Part shown: in pieces, positions 1-6,980 of the stretch
How positions within the stretch are numbered: the first letter of the stretch is position 1
Layout: each line of letters begins with the position of its first letter
Origin: Pseudomonadales bacterium
GTDB lineage: Bacteria > Pseudomonadota > Gammaproteobacteria > Pseudomonadales > DT-91
Direction: 5' to 3'
Length of the DNA: 7,968 nucleotides
Assembly (NCBI GenBank): GCA_013215025.1
Contig: JABSRR010000160.1
Span: forward strand, 1-7,968
Position numbers and translations under genes: made by a program
The notes under the pieces: generated by a model
Told to the model about the DNA's origin: nothing
Databases searched by the model: none
What the model saw: the letters and a program-made list of their open reading frames with translations, nothing else

Positions 1-3000
1 ATATAGGCCTTGGTATCAGCGTCAGCAGCATTCACTGCAATCGCAACACCAATTGCATCTTGGTCGGTCCAGTTAAACGCGCCCGCCGCTGACCAGTTAA
101 ATGTTGCATAATCTGCCTTAACCGACACCCCGCTGGTAATAAAATCACCCGCCAGATTTTGGTTAATTGCCATGGCGTTAATCTCTGCAAGATTAGAGAT
201 CGACGCATAGGTTTTGGCCGAGGTATTAATAATGCCCATGATGCCGTTAAAGCCATCACCCGAACTAACGCCCGAACTTGGTGTAATCAGAAAATGCCGC
301 TCATCGGTATCGGCAGTCACACCAACATCGCCGTCAAGCTTCGCTGCGCCCACACCTGCAACGGTATCAACATTCATCTCGATATAGCTTAATGAGGCAC
401 CAATCGATTTACCTTGTTTATTTGTGCCAACACCCGCTTTAATTAATAAGGCACCCGCATTACCGGCAATATGAATAGACTCGCTGATATTCTGCGCTTT
501 TACGTCAATCGCATGATCAAAGGCAAAATTCACATCTTCATCAACAAACACCTCATCTTCACCCAAAAAGCCAGCGATTCTACTGCTGTTTTCAATGGTG
601 TATTCGAGGCTCCAGGGCTCAAAACCGCTGCTAGTGATATTTGCGCCGTCGTCTATCCACGCTTCAGCACCGCGATCATTCACAATCACATTGGCAGACA
701 CGCCGTAAACTCTTTCTTCAGCTTCAGCACCCGCATTGGCATAGCTGGTTAAGAGATTTTTTTGCAGCCCGCCAATCCCATTTATCTTATTAATCACATC
801 GAAGGCGCCATCCCATTCTTCAGGGCTATAGCGCTCAGAAATAGGCATATATGACTTAGCATGCACCGCAACATTATTGGCATCAATTCGCACCCCTTCG
901 CCTACCAAAGCTACGGTGTCAGAATTCTCATAGGCAATATTTAATGCCATCGCCAAGGCACTCTGGGTCTGCGTGGTTTGATCACTTTGCTCGGGCGGCG
1001 ATAATACGGCGGCCTCAGAAGCGGTGCGGTATTCTTCTAATGACTGCAGCGCGGCCACAGACACATTACCGTCTGCAGTAACAACTGGAGCTGCTCGTTG
1101 ATCGCTATCACCGGCCAATACCGCACTGGCATTATGTTCTGATAAATTGACCGCCAGAGATAAACCGCGTTTCCACTTAACTACGCCGTTTTCGCGCTCT
1201 AAGCCGGCTTGTCGCTCAATATCTGACTGCGCATTGCCGCTCACGAGACTATAAAGGGTATTTAAACCCGACTGCGCCTTATCGATACCCTTGACCGCTG
1301 AGGAACCCAGGGTTCGAAACAGTGCATTACTGCCAACGGTAGCTGCACTCAAGACTTGTTGCTGCTGCACCACATCTAGAGCCAGAATATTCACTTGCCC
1401 AGCATCGTCGCCATCTGCAGTTTGAATAATATCAGCGCCAACTGTGGTGATAGCCTCAGTATTAAAATCGCCCAGCGCTACAGCCAAGCCATTTTCATCA
1501 TTTTTTAACCCATAAGTAGAGGCTGAGGCATAAAAGCCGCTAGAGTTTTCCGCAACTACATTGACATTTTTCCCCACCAGCGAGGCGCCAGATGCAACAC
1601 TGGTGTTAGCCGAAACATCAGCCTCAGCAACAGCAACCGCGACTGAATTTTTATTAGTGTCGCTATCAATAACTAAAAATGAAAACGCATTATTATACAC
1701 TTCATTATGCGACGTCAGCGTCAGCTCGCCGCCCGACTCGATGGTCGCACCCGCTTGCACATCGGTTAGCGATGTCGCTTCGGTATTCGCAAACATTGTG
1801 GCAAAGGCGGCTTTTTTATTTCCATTTAAGGAAACAGCTTTCGAATCGGCAATCGACACCGTTGATGATGCGATATTGATATCACCATCGGCCTGAATAT
1901 TGGCCGTTCCACCCACGCTTAAACTGGCGTTGGCCTGCGCATCAACATAATGAAAGGCTACGCCGAGAAAGGCTGAAACAGTGGTTATTAAGCTACCTAC
2001 CCCATCTTCAAAAAAAGTCGACTGCGCATCAGCATGCGCATGAATATCGACGTCACTTGCCGATATACTGCCATCAACCTGAATCGATGCATTCGCATTA
2101 GCGATTTGCAGCACACCGACCTGATCCTCAGATACAGCCGATAACTGCACCAAGCCGTCTACTGAGTCCAGCAACGCGGTCTGCTCGATATGAATATCCG
2201 GTGCATCAATGAGAATACCGCTAGCATTGTCAGCATCGGCGTTAGTCGTGGTGATGCTGCCGGCTATGTTTACCACATCAGCATCAATATCCACCTGGGC
2301 CGCCGTAATCGACGAGCCCTCAAGCTGATTTAGCGTGACAGGGATATCATCCCCTTCAGCAACAATATTTAGCTCACCAGCAACTGTAAGCTGACCTACA
2401 ATTTCTCGTTGCGACAGATCGACCTCGGCATTGCTCAAATCATCGACCGCCGCCGCAATAACCACATTATCATCCGATATAATGCTTAGATTGCCCTGCT
2501 CTAGCTCGATCGTGTTGGCATAGAGATTTGCATCCAGTAAAACATCGTCAACTGAAATACTGATCGCGCCATGCTCAGCCGCCGAGCTAGTCGCAGATTT
2601 GCGCGCATCCACAACAGCGCCAGCCAAAAAACCGGCTTGTTGAGCGTCGATATCAATTTTCTCATCAGCTAATAGCGCACCCGAAACAATGACATCGCCA
2701 CTCGCCTGAATGAAAATTTCGCCACCCGCAGACACTAACTCCGTGGGCTGATTTAAATCGCCTACATTTACCGCCGCATCTAAGGCCACATCACCCACAA
2801 CAATGGCGCCGCTAATGCCATCTGGGTTTTCGGCTGAGTCGCCCTCGGTCTCGATGAGCACCTCATCTGCAATAATTTCAACCTTATCTTTGGCGTATAC
2901 CCGTCCTTTTATCGATACCAGGCCAGCGTTTGAAATCGCAAAATTAGGGTTGGCCGCGGTTAAATCATCCAATTGACCGGCTTTTATATTGCCCTGATTA

Positions 3001-3506
3001 TTCCAAAGATCATCGACCAGCGATTGATCAGGCGTGCGCACGCTTAAACTACCCACATTCACCACGCCAGATGCACCAACGATAAAGCCGTTAGAGCTGA
3101 CAAACATAACGTCACCGCCCAAGGCGTTATTATTGTAAGCGTTCATCACCCCATGAATTTCAGCGGCGGCATTGCCCTTCATGATGTTGACAACACGATC
3201 CTGCGGATTATTAGCCTGCTCGTTGAACTTCAGATTAACCGTGTGATTTTTGCCGACGGTAAACTCATTAAACACGTTGACGGCATTGCGATTAACGGTG
3301 ACGTTTGAGCGGACATCATGGGTATTACCGTTGCTGGTCACGGTGGTGAACGAGGCTTCGGCATCAATATTATGCGCAGGTGCCGCCAATACTAAAGACG
3401 ACATGAATGAACCCGTACCCAGCAGCGAGCCCTTGACGCCACGCTTCATCAACTGAATATGGCGTGCTGTCTCAATCGCTAACGGTGTTTTGTGGAAAAT
3501 ACCCAT
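1..3506 (-). CDS. Giant leukotoxin LktA-family filamentous adhesin (N-terminal 1168 residues; 3' end beyond the window)
   Basis: Seen: an uninterrupted frame from ATG at 3506 to the left edge. It is 1168 codons long with no stop on codon-by-codon reading and no cysteine. Residues about 20-44 form an extended signal peptide (MKRGVKGSLLGTG, then FMSSLVLAAPA). Residues about 50-160 form a TPS-type secretion domain: the NVFNEFTV segment near 77-84, then a GG-DVMFVSSNGFIVGASG stretch at 130-147 followed by VVNVGSLSV at 148-156. This matches the LktA family variant of the haemagglutination-activity domain. The rest is Ala/Val/Asp/Ser-rich strand-turn sequence expected to form a beta-helix, with recurring modules after residue 600. 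Family knowledge: such proteins are exported by Sec and then by a TpsB (FhaC/ShlB-like) outer-membrane partner, and act on the cell surface or as secreted adhesins or toxins. No TpsB gene is in the window. Role in adhesion is inferred; host toxicity is not supported. The SapC-family gene lies just upstream on the same strand. Confidence 0.88.
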   Translation of the reverse strand, partial: MGIFHKTPLAIETARHIQLMKRGVKGSLLGTGSFMSSLVLAAPAHNIDAEASFTTVTSNGNTHDVRSNVTVNRNAVNVFNEFTVGKNHTVNLKFNEQANNPQDRVVNIMKGNAAAEIHGVMNAYNNNALGGDVMFVSSNGFIVGASGVVNVGSLSVRTPDQSLVDDLWNNQGNIKAGQLDDLTAANPNFAISNAGLVSIKGRVYAKDKVEIIADEVLIETEGDSAENPDGISGAIVVGDVALDAAVNVGDLNQPTELVSAGGEIFIQASGDVIVSGALLADEKIDIDAQQAGFLAGAVVDARKSATSSAAEHGAISISVDDVLLDANLYANTIELEQGNLSIISDDNVVIAAAVDDLSNAEVDLSQREIVGQLTVAGELNIVAEGDDIPVTLNQLEGSSITAAQVDIDADVVNIAGSITTTNADADNASGILIDAPDIHIEQTALLDSVDGLVQLSAVSEDQVGVLQIANANASIQVDGSISASDVDIHAHADAQSTFFEDGVGSLITTVSAFLGVAFHYVDAQANASLSVGGTANIQADGDINIASSTVSIADSKAVSLNGNKKAAFATMFANTEATSLTDVQAGATIESGGELTLTSHNEVYNNAFSFLVIDSDTNKNSVAVAVAEADVSANTSVASGASLVGKNVNVVAENSSGFYASASTYGLKNDENGLAVALGDFNTEAITTVGADIIQTADGDDAGQVNILALDVVQQQQVLSAATVGSNALFRTLGSSAVKGIDKAQSGLNTLYSLVSGNAQSDIERQAGLERENGVVKWKRGLSLAVNLSEHNASAVLAGDSDQRAAPVVTADGNVSVAALQSLEEYRTASEAAVLSPPEQSDQTTQTQSALAMALNIAYENSDTVALVGEGVRIDANNVAVHAKSYMPISERYSPEEWDGAFDVINKINGIGGLQKNLLTSYANAGAEAEERVYGVSANVIVNDRGAEAWIDDGANITSSGFEPWSLEYTIENSSRIAGFLGEDEVFVDEDVNFAFDHAIDVKAQNISESIHIAGNAGALLIKAGVGTNKQGKSIGASLSYIEMNVDTVAGVGAAKLDGDVGVTADTDERHFLITPSSGVSSGDGFNGIMGIINTSAKTYASISNLAEINAMAINQNLAGDFITSGVSVKADYATFNWSAAGAFNWTDQDAIGVAIAVNAADADTKAY

Positions 3507-3517
3507 AATCTCATCAC

Positions 3518-3523
3518 ATTATA
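3518..3523 (-). promoter_or_regulatory. Possible -10 box just upstream of the adhesin gene
   Basis: A perfect TATAAT on the minus strand ends 11 bases before the adhesin ATG. Normal spacing would put the transcript start near 3511, leaving a leader of about 5 nt. That would remove or truncate the weak GATGAG Shine-Dalgarno-like stretch next to the ATG. No convincing -35 hexamer lies 16-18 bp upstream, where the hairpin at 3533-3551 sits. The box may therefore be chance in an AT-rich leader, with transcription coming from the SapC gene instead. Confidence 0.3.
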
Positions 3524-3532
3524 AAGACAATA

Positions 3533-3551
3533 AAAGCAGCTGAGCTGCTTT
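3533..3551 (-). terminator. Hairpin between the SapC gene and the adhesin gene, possible terminator or attenuator
   Basis: AAAGCAGC and GCTGCTTT form a perfect 8-bp stem around a 3-nt loop. Read on the minus strand, the stem is followed by a T-rich stretch (TTTTATTGTCTTT). It starts 29 bp after the SapC stop and ends about 26 bp before the adhesin start. It could end the SapC transcript, attenuate read-through into the adhesin, or overlap an adhesin promoter. The stem is only half GC and the T tract is interrupted, so an intrinsic terminator is plausible but not certain. Confidence 0.45.
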
Positions 3552-3580
3552 ATAAACTTATCTAAAATGCGGCCAAGGCC

Positions 3581-4291
3581 TTACTGGGCCTCACCGCTTT
3601 GCTGGTATTTTAATAAGCGCTTTAAGGCACCTAATGAATGCATATGGGCATATGACCAAGCCAGCCAGCCTTTGCGAAACCAATCATCCAGCTGATCCTT
3701 ATCTAACTGCGTCAGTTTTTCCTCATCCAAGGCAAACAAACCCTGCAAGCGCAGTGGGTCAGTGTCTGGCTGATTCACTTGTATATTAAAGGGCTTAAAC
3801 ATGTCTAAGGCCTTGGCCGCCTGACAGAACGCCAAGGTGTGCTTATGCTGCTGATCAAACTGATTTAAAAACCCGATCGCATTATCCAATACTTTCGAAT
3901 TATCGCCCTGCTCATCAAATAGCGCATCACCCTGCTGCTCAGAAAAATGCGCCGCCGCTTGATCAAAACACACTGTGCCTTCATCGGTGAGGGCAAACGG
4001 GTAACGGCGAATAAAGGCCGGAATATAGGTATCGCCCCACTCACCCTGCTCACTCAGCTTGTGCTGATCATTAAGCAGTGACAACAAGGCCAAGGGGAAA
4101 AAATCGCCGTTATCATCCTGACTGAACAACACCGGCATATCACGGCTGGCCTCAAAGAACTCGATACCGGTCAGCGGCACAGAGTTAATCGACTCGGCAA
4201 AGGAAAAGTCATTTTGTGCGGTAAATAATAAAGTTTTATGTGCATCACGGTTGAGGGCAACCGGGTCTTTATAGAACATCAAGGTAGTCAT
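3581..4291 (-). CDS. SapC-family protein
   Basis: A 236-residue protein. It carries the hallmarks of the SapC family (Pfam SapC): YIPAFIRRYPFAL at residues 89-101, GDALFDEQG at 121-129, LQGLFALDEEKLTQL at 182-196 and YAHMHSLGALKRLL at 214-227. Its length is normal for the family. There is no signal peptide or membrane segment, so it is probably cytoplasmic. The family is named after a Campylobacter S-layer locus gene; its biochemical role is not established, so the name should not be read as a function. Start choice: ATG at 4291 gives MTTLMFYKDP. A TTG 13 codons upstream keeps the frame open but adds residues unlike the family, and ATG at 4279 is also possible. Ribosome-binding signal is weak (GGATG). 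The gene reads toward the adhesin with a 74-bp gap, so it may be co-expressed with it or end at the hairpin between them. Confidence 0.85.
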   Translation of the reverse strand: MTTLMFYKDPVALNRDAHKTLLFTAQNDFSFAESINSVPLTGIEFFEASRDMPVLFSQDDNGDFFPLALLSLLNDQHKLSEQGEWGDTYIPAFIRRYPFALTDEGTVCFDQAAAHFSEQQGDALFDEQGDNSKVLDNAIGFLNQFDQQHKHTLAFCQAAKALDMFKPFNIQVNQPDTDPLRLQGLFALDEEKLTQLDKDQLDDWFRKGWLAWSYAHMHSLGALKRLLKYQQSGEAQ

Positions 4292-4343
4292 AGTAGCATC
4301 CAGCCATATTTTATAGCGCGATTTTAACAAAAATAGCGCTCAA

Positions 4344-4349
4344 ATTATA
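4344..4349 (-). promoter_or_regulatory. Putative -10 box for the SapC gene
   Basis: A perfect TATAAT on the minus strand, predicting a start near 4337 and a leader of about 45 nt before ATG 4291. No good -35 hexamer occurs at 16-18 bp. The nearest TTAAGC is 22 bp away, so the promoter would be weak or activator-dependent. Confidence 0.4.
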
Positions 4350-4397
4350 ATCAAAAGCCATCTATTAAGCCGCTTAATACGTAGTGATTTGCCCATT

Positions 4398-4427
4398 ATT
4401 ACCCTGTGGTAATGAACCACACCACAG
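4398..4427. repeat. Cluster of mutually exclusive short inverted repeats
   Basis: Three pairings compete in 30 bp. ATTACC/GGTAAT closes a 4-nt loop (4398-4413). TGTGGT/ACCACA closes a 5-nt loop (4405-4421). CTGTGG/CCACAG spans 4404-4427. They lie about 110-135 bp upstream of the SapC start codon, outside any gene. They could be a protein-binding site with alternative half-sites or an RNA switch; no regulator can be named. Confidence 0.45.
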
Positions 4428-4510
4428 TTTTGACAGCACAACAGCTATCAGAACAACCTAAGCCAGCCAATTCGGCACTGTTTTTTTCGCCGTCCAGCAC
4501 AGTATTAGCA

Positions 4511-4534
4511 CTTTCGCCCTGCAGGCAGCGAAAG
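4511..4534. repeat. REP-like hairpin with perfect 7-bp arms
   Basis: CTTTCGC at 4511-4517 is the exact reverse complement of GCGAAAG at 4528-4534. The spacer contains the palindrome CCTGCAGG (4518-4525). A further CTTTCGC copy lies at 4557-4563. Arm length and extragenic position resemble interspersed palindromic repeats, but whether it recurs in the genome cannot be judged from this window. Confidence 0.4.
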
Positions 4535-4770
4535 CTGATGGGGCCAACCGAGTGATCTTTCGCTTGCTACTCTAATAAGCAGCAAATAAGCAACAAACCT
4601 TGCTCGGCCCTCCAAACAGCCATGCTCACAGTATAAGCAGCTAGGCTTCATAGATCGATTTTGCACGGCCCACTCAAATGCAGCCAAGGCCCGTTCATTG
4701 CAAAACAGCCCATTCAGCAAGATGTCGCTCAGCTTTTGACTCAGCAAGCACAAGGCAGGCATAGGCAAGC

Positions 4771-4848
4771 GATGCCAGGTTTTGGTTATGAGAGGCGTAT
4801 ACCGGGTGACGGATGCCAGGTGATAAGAGACCGGAAACAAGAGACCGG
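4771..4848. repeat. Short direct repeats in the intergenic region
   Basis: GATGCCAGGT occurs at 4771-4780 and again at 4812-4821. AAGAGACCGG occurs at 4825-4834 and 4839-4848, a 14-bp offset. GGTGAC also recurs (4805-4810 and 4848-4852, where the last base differs in context). The stretch looks like a degenerate low-complexity minisatellite rather than a CRISPR array, since the units are unequal and the spacers are 4 to 31 bp. Confidence 0.4.
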
Positions 4849-4944
4849 TGACACGAAAAAGCGCGCAAAACACAGCCCGCACATAACAGCTGCAGCTAAT
4901 GCATAACCGCAGCCGCGCCCGCTAAACTATCGCGAGCAAGGCAA

Positions 4945-5991
4945 TCAAGGCGATGTTTTTGTCGATGAAAGCGGGTGAGACAGCAAGATGATTGCAGCAC
5001 TGAGTACGGTTGCGATAATCACAGCCACCAAATTGCCAGCATCTAGCGCATTACCCGCCAGCTGCACAACACCCTCAGCATTGGCGTTAAAGATGGCCTC
5101 ATAGGCATAGACATTAAAAAACACATGGCCGACTAAATACATAAACGGGAAAACCATCAGCAGGCTATCGCGCGCGGTCGCAGGCTTACGCCAGCTGACC
5201 AAGAACAGCCAAGCAGCAGCCGAAAACGTTAGCACATGCACCATTACCGCAGCCGTTAAGCTCTGCGCCCAAGGCAGCGCATCATAGGGCGGCATACCCT
5301 GTCCAAACAGGTTATAGGGAATAAAAATCAGGCTGCCCAACAAAATGGTTAAGGTAGGCTGCAGTACAATCGCCAGCAGCTGCTTAGCCTTTTGCCCATT
5401 CAGGCCATGCACCCAGCGATTGACAAAGCTGAAGGCAATCGTGAAAGTAAAGAACCAGTGATAACTGGTTAGCGGCACAGAACTGACATACGGGAAGGTA
5501 CTGGGGTCATCGGCTGCCCAAATCCACCAGCCAAGAATCGGCCCAGTATTATCAAAAATCAGATACATTAAACCGGCAAAGAAGCCGGTAATAATCGCCT
5601 CTTTCAGCGGCGTAAAATCATAACGCCTGATCGTCATAATCGCGTGGTACATAAATGACGGATAAAACAAGGCGATATACAGCGGTAAGCGGTTATACAA
5701 GAACATCACGGTAAACTCACCGTGCCAAAAATTCTCTACCGTGTAATAGGAAATAATATCCATCATCAAACCATAGAGAAAACAATTCAATAAGGTTAGC
5801 CGCGCTGTATTGCCGCCCGCAGCCTTATCATGTTTAAACGCATGCACCATCGACAGCACAATGCCGGCCAATAAAATAAACTCTATCCAAAAATGGGTGG
5901 GGGTGAGCAAGCTTGACGGCGCATTAAAATAAATCAGCGCATTGGTGGCCGCCTCATTATTCATGGCATAAGCCACATGTGGTTCAGACAT
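4945..5991 (-). CDS. Polytopic inner-membrane protein of unknown function, partner of the hydroxylase
   Basis: A 348-residue, strongly hydrophobic protein with about eight or nine membrane segments, near residues 33-51, 65-83, 97-118, 133-148, 176-193, 204-224, 244-266, 277-297 and 319-337. I do not recognise the family with confidence. Conserved-looking polar or aromatic patches sit between segments: YYTVENFWHGEF (82-93), LYNRLPLY (98-105), DNTGPILGWWIWAADD (147-162) and SYHWFF (176-181). These could line a lipid-facing or redox pocket; this is inference. ATG at 5991 is supported by an AAGGAAA Shine-Dalgarno that overlaps the TAA of the upstream hydroxylase gene, so the two are almost certainly co-transcribed and translationally coupled. 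The context suggests a role with the hydroxylase in lipid modification, as electron donor, substrate-binding partner or transporter. It resembles the membrane proteins of carotenoid pathways only in general style. Confidence 0.8.
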   Translation of the reverse strand: MSEPHVAYAMNNEAATNALIYFNAPSSLLTPTHFWIEFILLAGIVLSMVHAFKHDKAAGGNTARLTLLNCFLYGLMMDIISYYTVENFWHGEFTVMFLYNRLPLYIALFYPSFMYHAIMTIRRYDFTPLKEAIITGFFAGLMYLIFDNTGPILGWWIWAADDPSTFPYVSSVPLTSYHWFFTFTIAFSFVNRWVHGLNGQKAKQLLAIVLQPTLTILLGSLIFIPYNLFGQGMPPYDALPWAQSLTAAVMVHVLTFSAAAWLFLVSWRKPATARDSLLMVFPFMYLVGHVFFNVYAYEAIFNANAEGVVQLAGNALDAGNLVAVIIATVLSAAIILLSHPLSSTKTSP

Positions 5992-5996
5992 AACTA

Positions 5997-6003
5997 TTTC
6001 CTT
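5997..6003 (-). promoter_or_regulatory. Ribosome-binding site overlapping the upstream stop codon
   Basis: AAGGAAA on the minus strand lies 5 bases before ATG 5991 and overlaps the TAA (6002-6004) of the hydroxylase gene. This fixes the start of the 348-residue protein and suggests translational coupling between the two genes. Confidence 0.7.
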
Positions 6004-6931
6004 ATACGATCACTTCGTTATCATTATCGTTGTTAACCGTGTTATCAGGGTTTGCCTGCGCATAAAACGGTGACTCGGCCGTGCTTATATTCGTTTTCTG
6101 GTAACGCTTAACCGGCTGACTATAATCCACCCAGTTACCAATAGGCTCGCCTACCATTTTATTGGCTTTCACCTTGCCATTACCCTTGCCACCAAAGGTA
6201 TCTTCGGTGTAATGGTGGCCATCACGGCGCATCGTGTCGTGAATCTTATCAAAAATTGGGGTTAAGAACCCATAGTTCACATGAAAGTATTTATGATGAT
6301 CATCATGGAATTGATTAGAGCCATGGAACGGTAAATTACGCTTTAACTGAATGCCAGAATGGTCCCAAAAGCCATAATAAAAGGTCACCATCACCACAAA
6401 TAAATACAGGCTCCAGTGCATTGGCCAGAGAAACGCGGGCAAGACAATATAGGCAGAATGCGCAATCCATTCCAAAGGATGCATCGCCGAAATTGAAAAA
6501 TAGGTGGGTGCGGAATAATAGTGATGAATCTTATGGATATGCTTATAAATAAATGGGCTATGGCCCCAGGCATGCAAATAATAGGCAGCTGCCTCAATAA
6601 AGATAAAGGAGATCACCACCGATAAAAACGCCCAATCTAGGGGATAGTCGCTAAAGCTCCAGTAAATCTGCCCCCAGCCATGCTCCATCACCCCCCAAGC
6701 CAACAAACCATAAGTGCCGGCGGCAAGATTGAGATTGAAGGTACCTAATAGCGCGGCATGACGCGCTAAACGATCAGATAAAAACCGGTTCGGCTGCATC
6801 TTCCAGCTGGCGTTATCGGCACGCTTGAGGTGATAAAAGTAATAATGAATCGCCCCACCAATACCCAAAAAGAAAAAATTACCGCCGGCTAAACCGATTA
6901 AAATATACTGCCACCAGTCGAGACCAAACAT
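6002..6931 (-). CDS. Sterol desaturase / fatty acid hydroxylase superfamily membrane di-iron enzyme
   Basis: A 309-residue integral membrane protein with the full histidine-box set of the FA-hydroxylase family: HX3H at H120-H124 (HAWGH), HX2HH at H133-H137 (HKIHH) and HX2HH at H209-H213 (HDDHH). Accessory histidines are H151 (MHPLEW) and H191. These residues bind the di-iron centre that uses O2 and electrons to hydroxylate or desaturate a lipid chain or ring. Membrane segments lie near residues 8-33, 60-82, 99-119 and 158-188, with the catalytic boxes on the cytoplasmic side. The domain ends near residue 240. The last 65 or so residues form a polar tail ending in an Asn/Asp-rich stretch (NTVNNDNDNEVIV). 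ATG 6931 is preceded by AGGTG at 5-nt spacing. It is the first gene of a two-gene operon, divergent from the TetR gene, whose operator-like repeats overlap its promoter region. The substrate (sterol, carotenoid, fatty acid or alkane-like lipid) cannot be read from sequence. Confidence 0.92.
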   Translation of the reverse strand: MFGLDWWQYILIGLAGGNFFFLGIGGAIHYYFYHLKRADNASWKMQPNRFLSDRLARHAALLGTFNLNLAAGTYGLLAWGVMEHGWGQIYWSFSDYPLDWAFLSVVISFIFIEAAAYYLHAWGHSPFIYKHIHKIHHYYSAPTYFSISAMHPLEWIAHSAYIVLPAFLWPMHWSLYLFVVMVTFYYGFWDHSGIQLKRNLPFHGSNQFHDDHHKYFHVNYGFLTPIFDKIHDTMRRDGHHYTEDTFGGKGNGKVKANKMVGEPIGNWVDYSQPVKRYQKTNISTAESPFYAQANPDNTVNNDNDNEVIV

Positions 6932-6936
6932 AGAAA

Positions 6937-6941
6937 CACCT
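6937..6941 (-). promoter_or_regulatory. Ribosome-binding site of the hydroxylase gene
   Basis: AGGTG on the minus strand, 5 nt before ATG 6931. It is a good match to the anti-Shine-Dalgarno sequence and supports that start. Confidence 0.65.
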
Positions 6942-6953
6942 GTACTTATTATT

Positions 6954-6975
6954 TAATTTACTAGCGTGTAAATTA
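6954..6975. promoter_or_regulatory. Likely TetR-type operator (perfect inverted repeat)
   Basis: TAATTTAC (6954-6961) and GTAAATTA (6968-6975) are exact reverse complements around a 6-bp spacer, TAGCGT. A 22-bp palindromic site of this form in a divergent intergenic region is the usual binding site of a TetR dimer. It lies 23 bp upstream of the hydroxylase ATG, where bound protein would block that promoter. Assignment to the adjacent regulator is inferred from position and symmetry. Confidence 0.65.
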
Positions 6976-6980
6976 TTCCC

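Larger units (their letters stand above)
4292..4944. other. 653-bp gene-free interval with hairpins and short repeats
   Basis: This interval lies between the 5' end of the SapC gene and the 3' end of the membrane-protein gene. Two small open frames overlap here on opposite strands (4505-4882 minus, 4661-4906 plus). Neither has a convincing ribosome-binding site, a recognisable domain or protein-like composition, so I do not call them. The visible structure is a -10 box for the SapC gene, a hairpin cluster at 4398-4427, a perfect 7-bp inverted repeat at 4511-4534, and short direct repeats between 4771 and 4848. No clear intrinsic terminator was seen for the operon ending at 4945. Confidence 0.7.

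Noticed and set aside
159..1896. Several plus-strand open frames of 66-111 codons opposite the adhesin gene
   Set aside because: They are antisense shadows of the repetitive, stop-poor adhesin frame. They have skewed Ala/Thr/Ser composition, no domains and no ribosome-binding sites.
3250..3456. 68-codon plus-strand open frame opposite the adhesin N-terminus
   Set aside because: It lies entirely antisense to the conserved signal peptide and secretion domain and has no gene signals.
3865..4053. 62-codon minus-strand open frame inside the SapC gene
   Set aside because: It is an out-of-frame shadow of the conserved SapC family coding sequence.
4429..4460. Plus-strand promoter with a perfect TTGACA at 4430-4435
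   Set aside because: No -10-like hexamer lies at 16-18 bp and there is no plus-strand gene downstream to express.
4771..4848. CRISPR array
   Set aside because: The repeats are only 10 bp, of two different sequences and with unequal short spacers. No cas gene is present.
4505..4882. 125-codon minus-strand open frame
   Set aside because: It has odd Cys/Arg/Leu-rich composition, no recognisable domain and no good ribosome-binding site. It overlaps an opposite-strand frame over repeats. Treated as intergenic.
4661..4906. 81-codon plus-strand open frame
   Set aside because: It is low-complexity sequence created by short direct repeats and is antisense to another unsupported frame.
6391..6597. 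68-codon minus-strand open frame inside the hydroxylase gene
   Set aside because: It is an alternative frame within a gene that has intact catalytic motifs.
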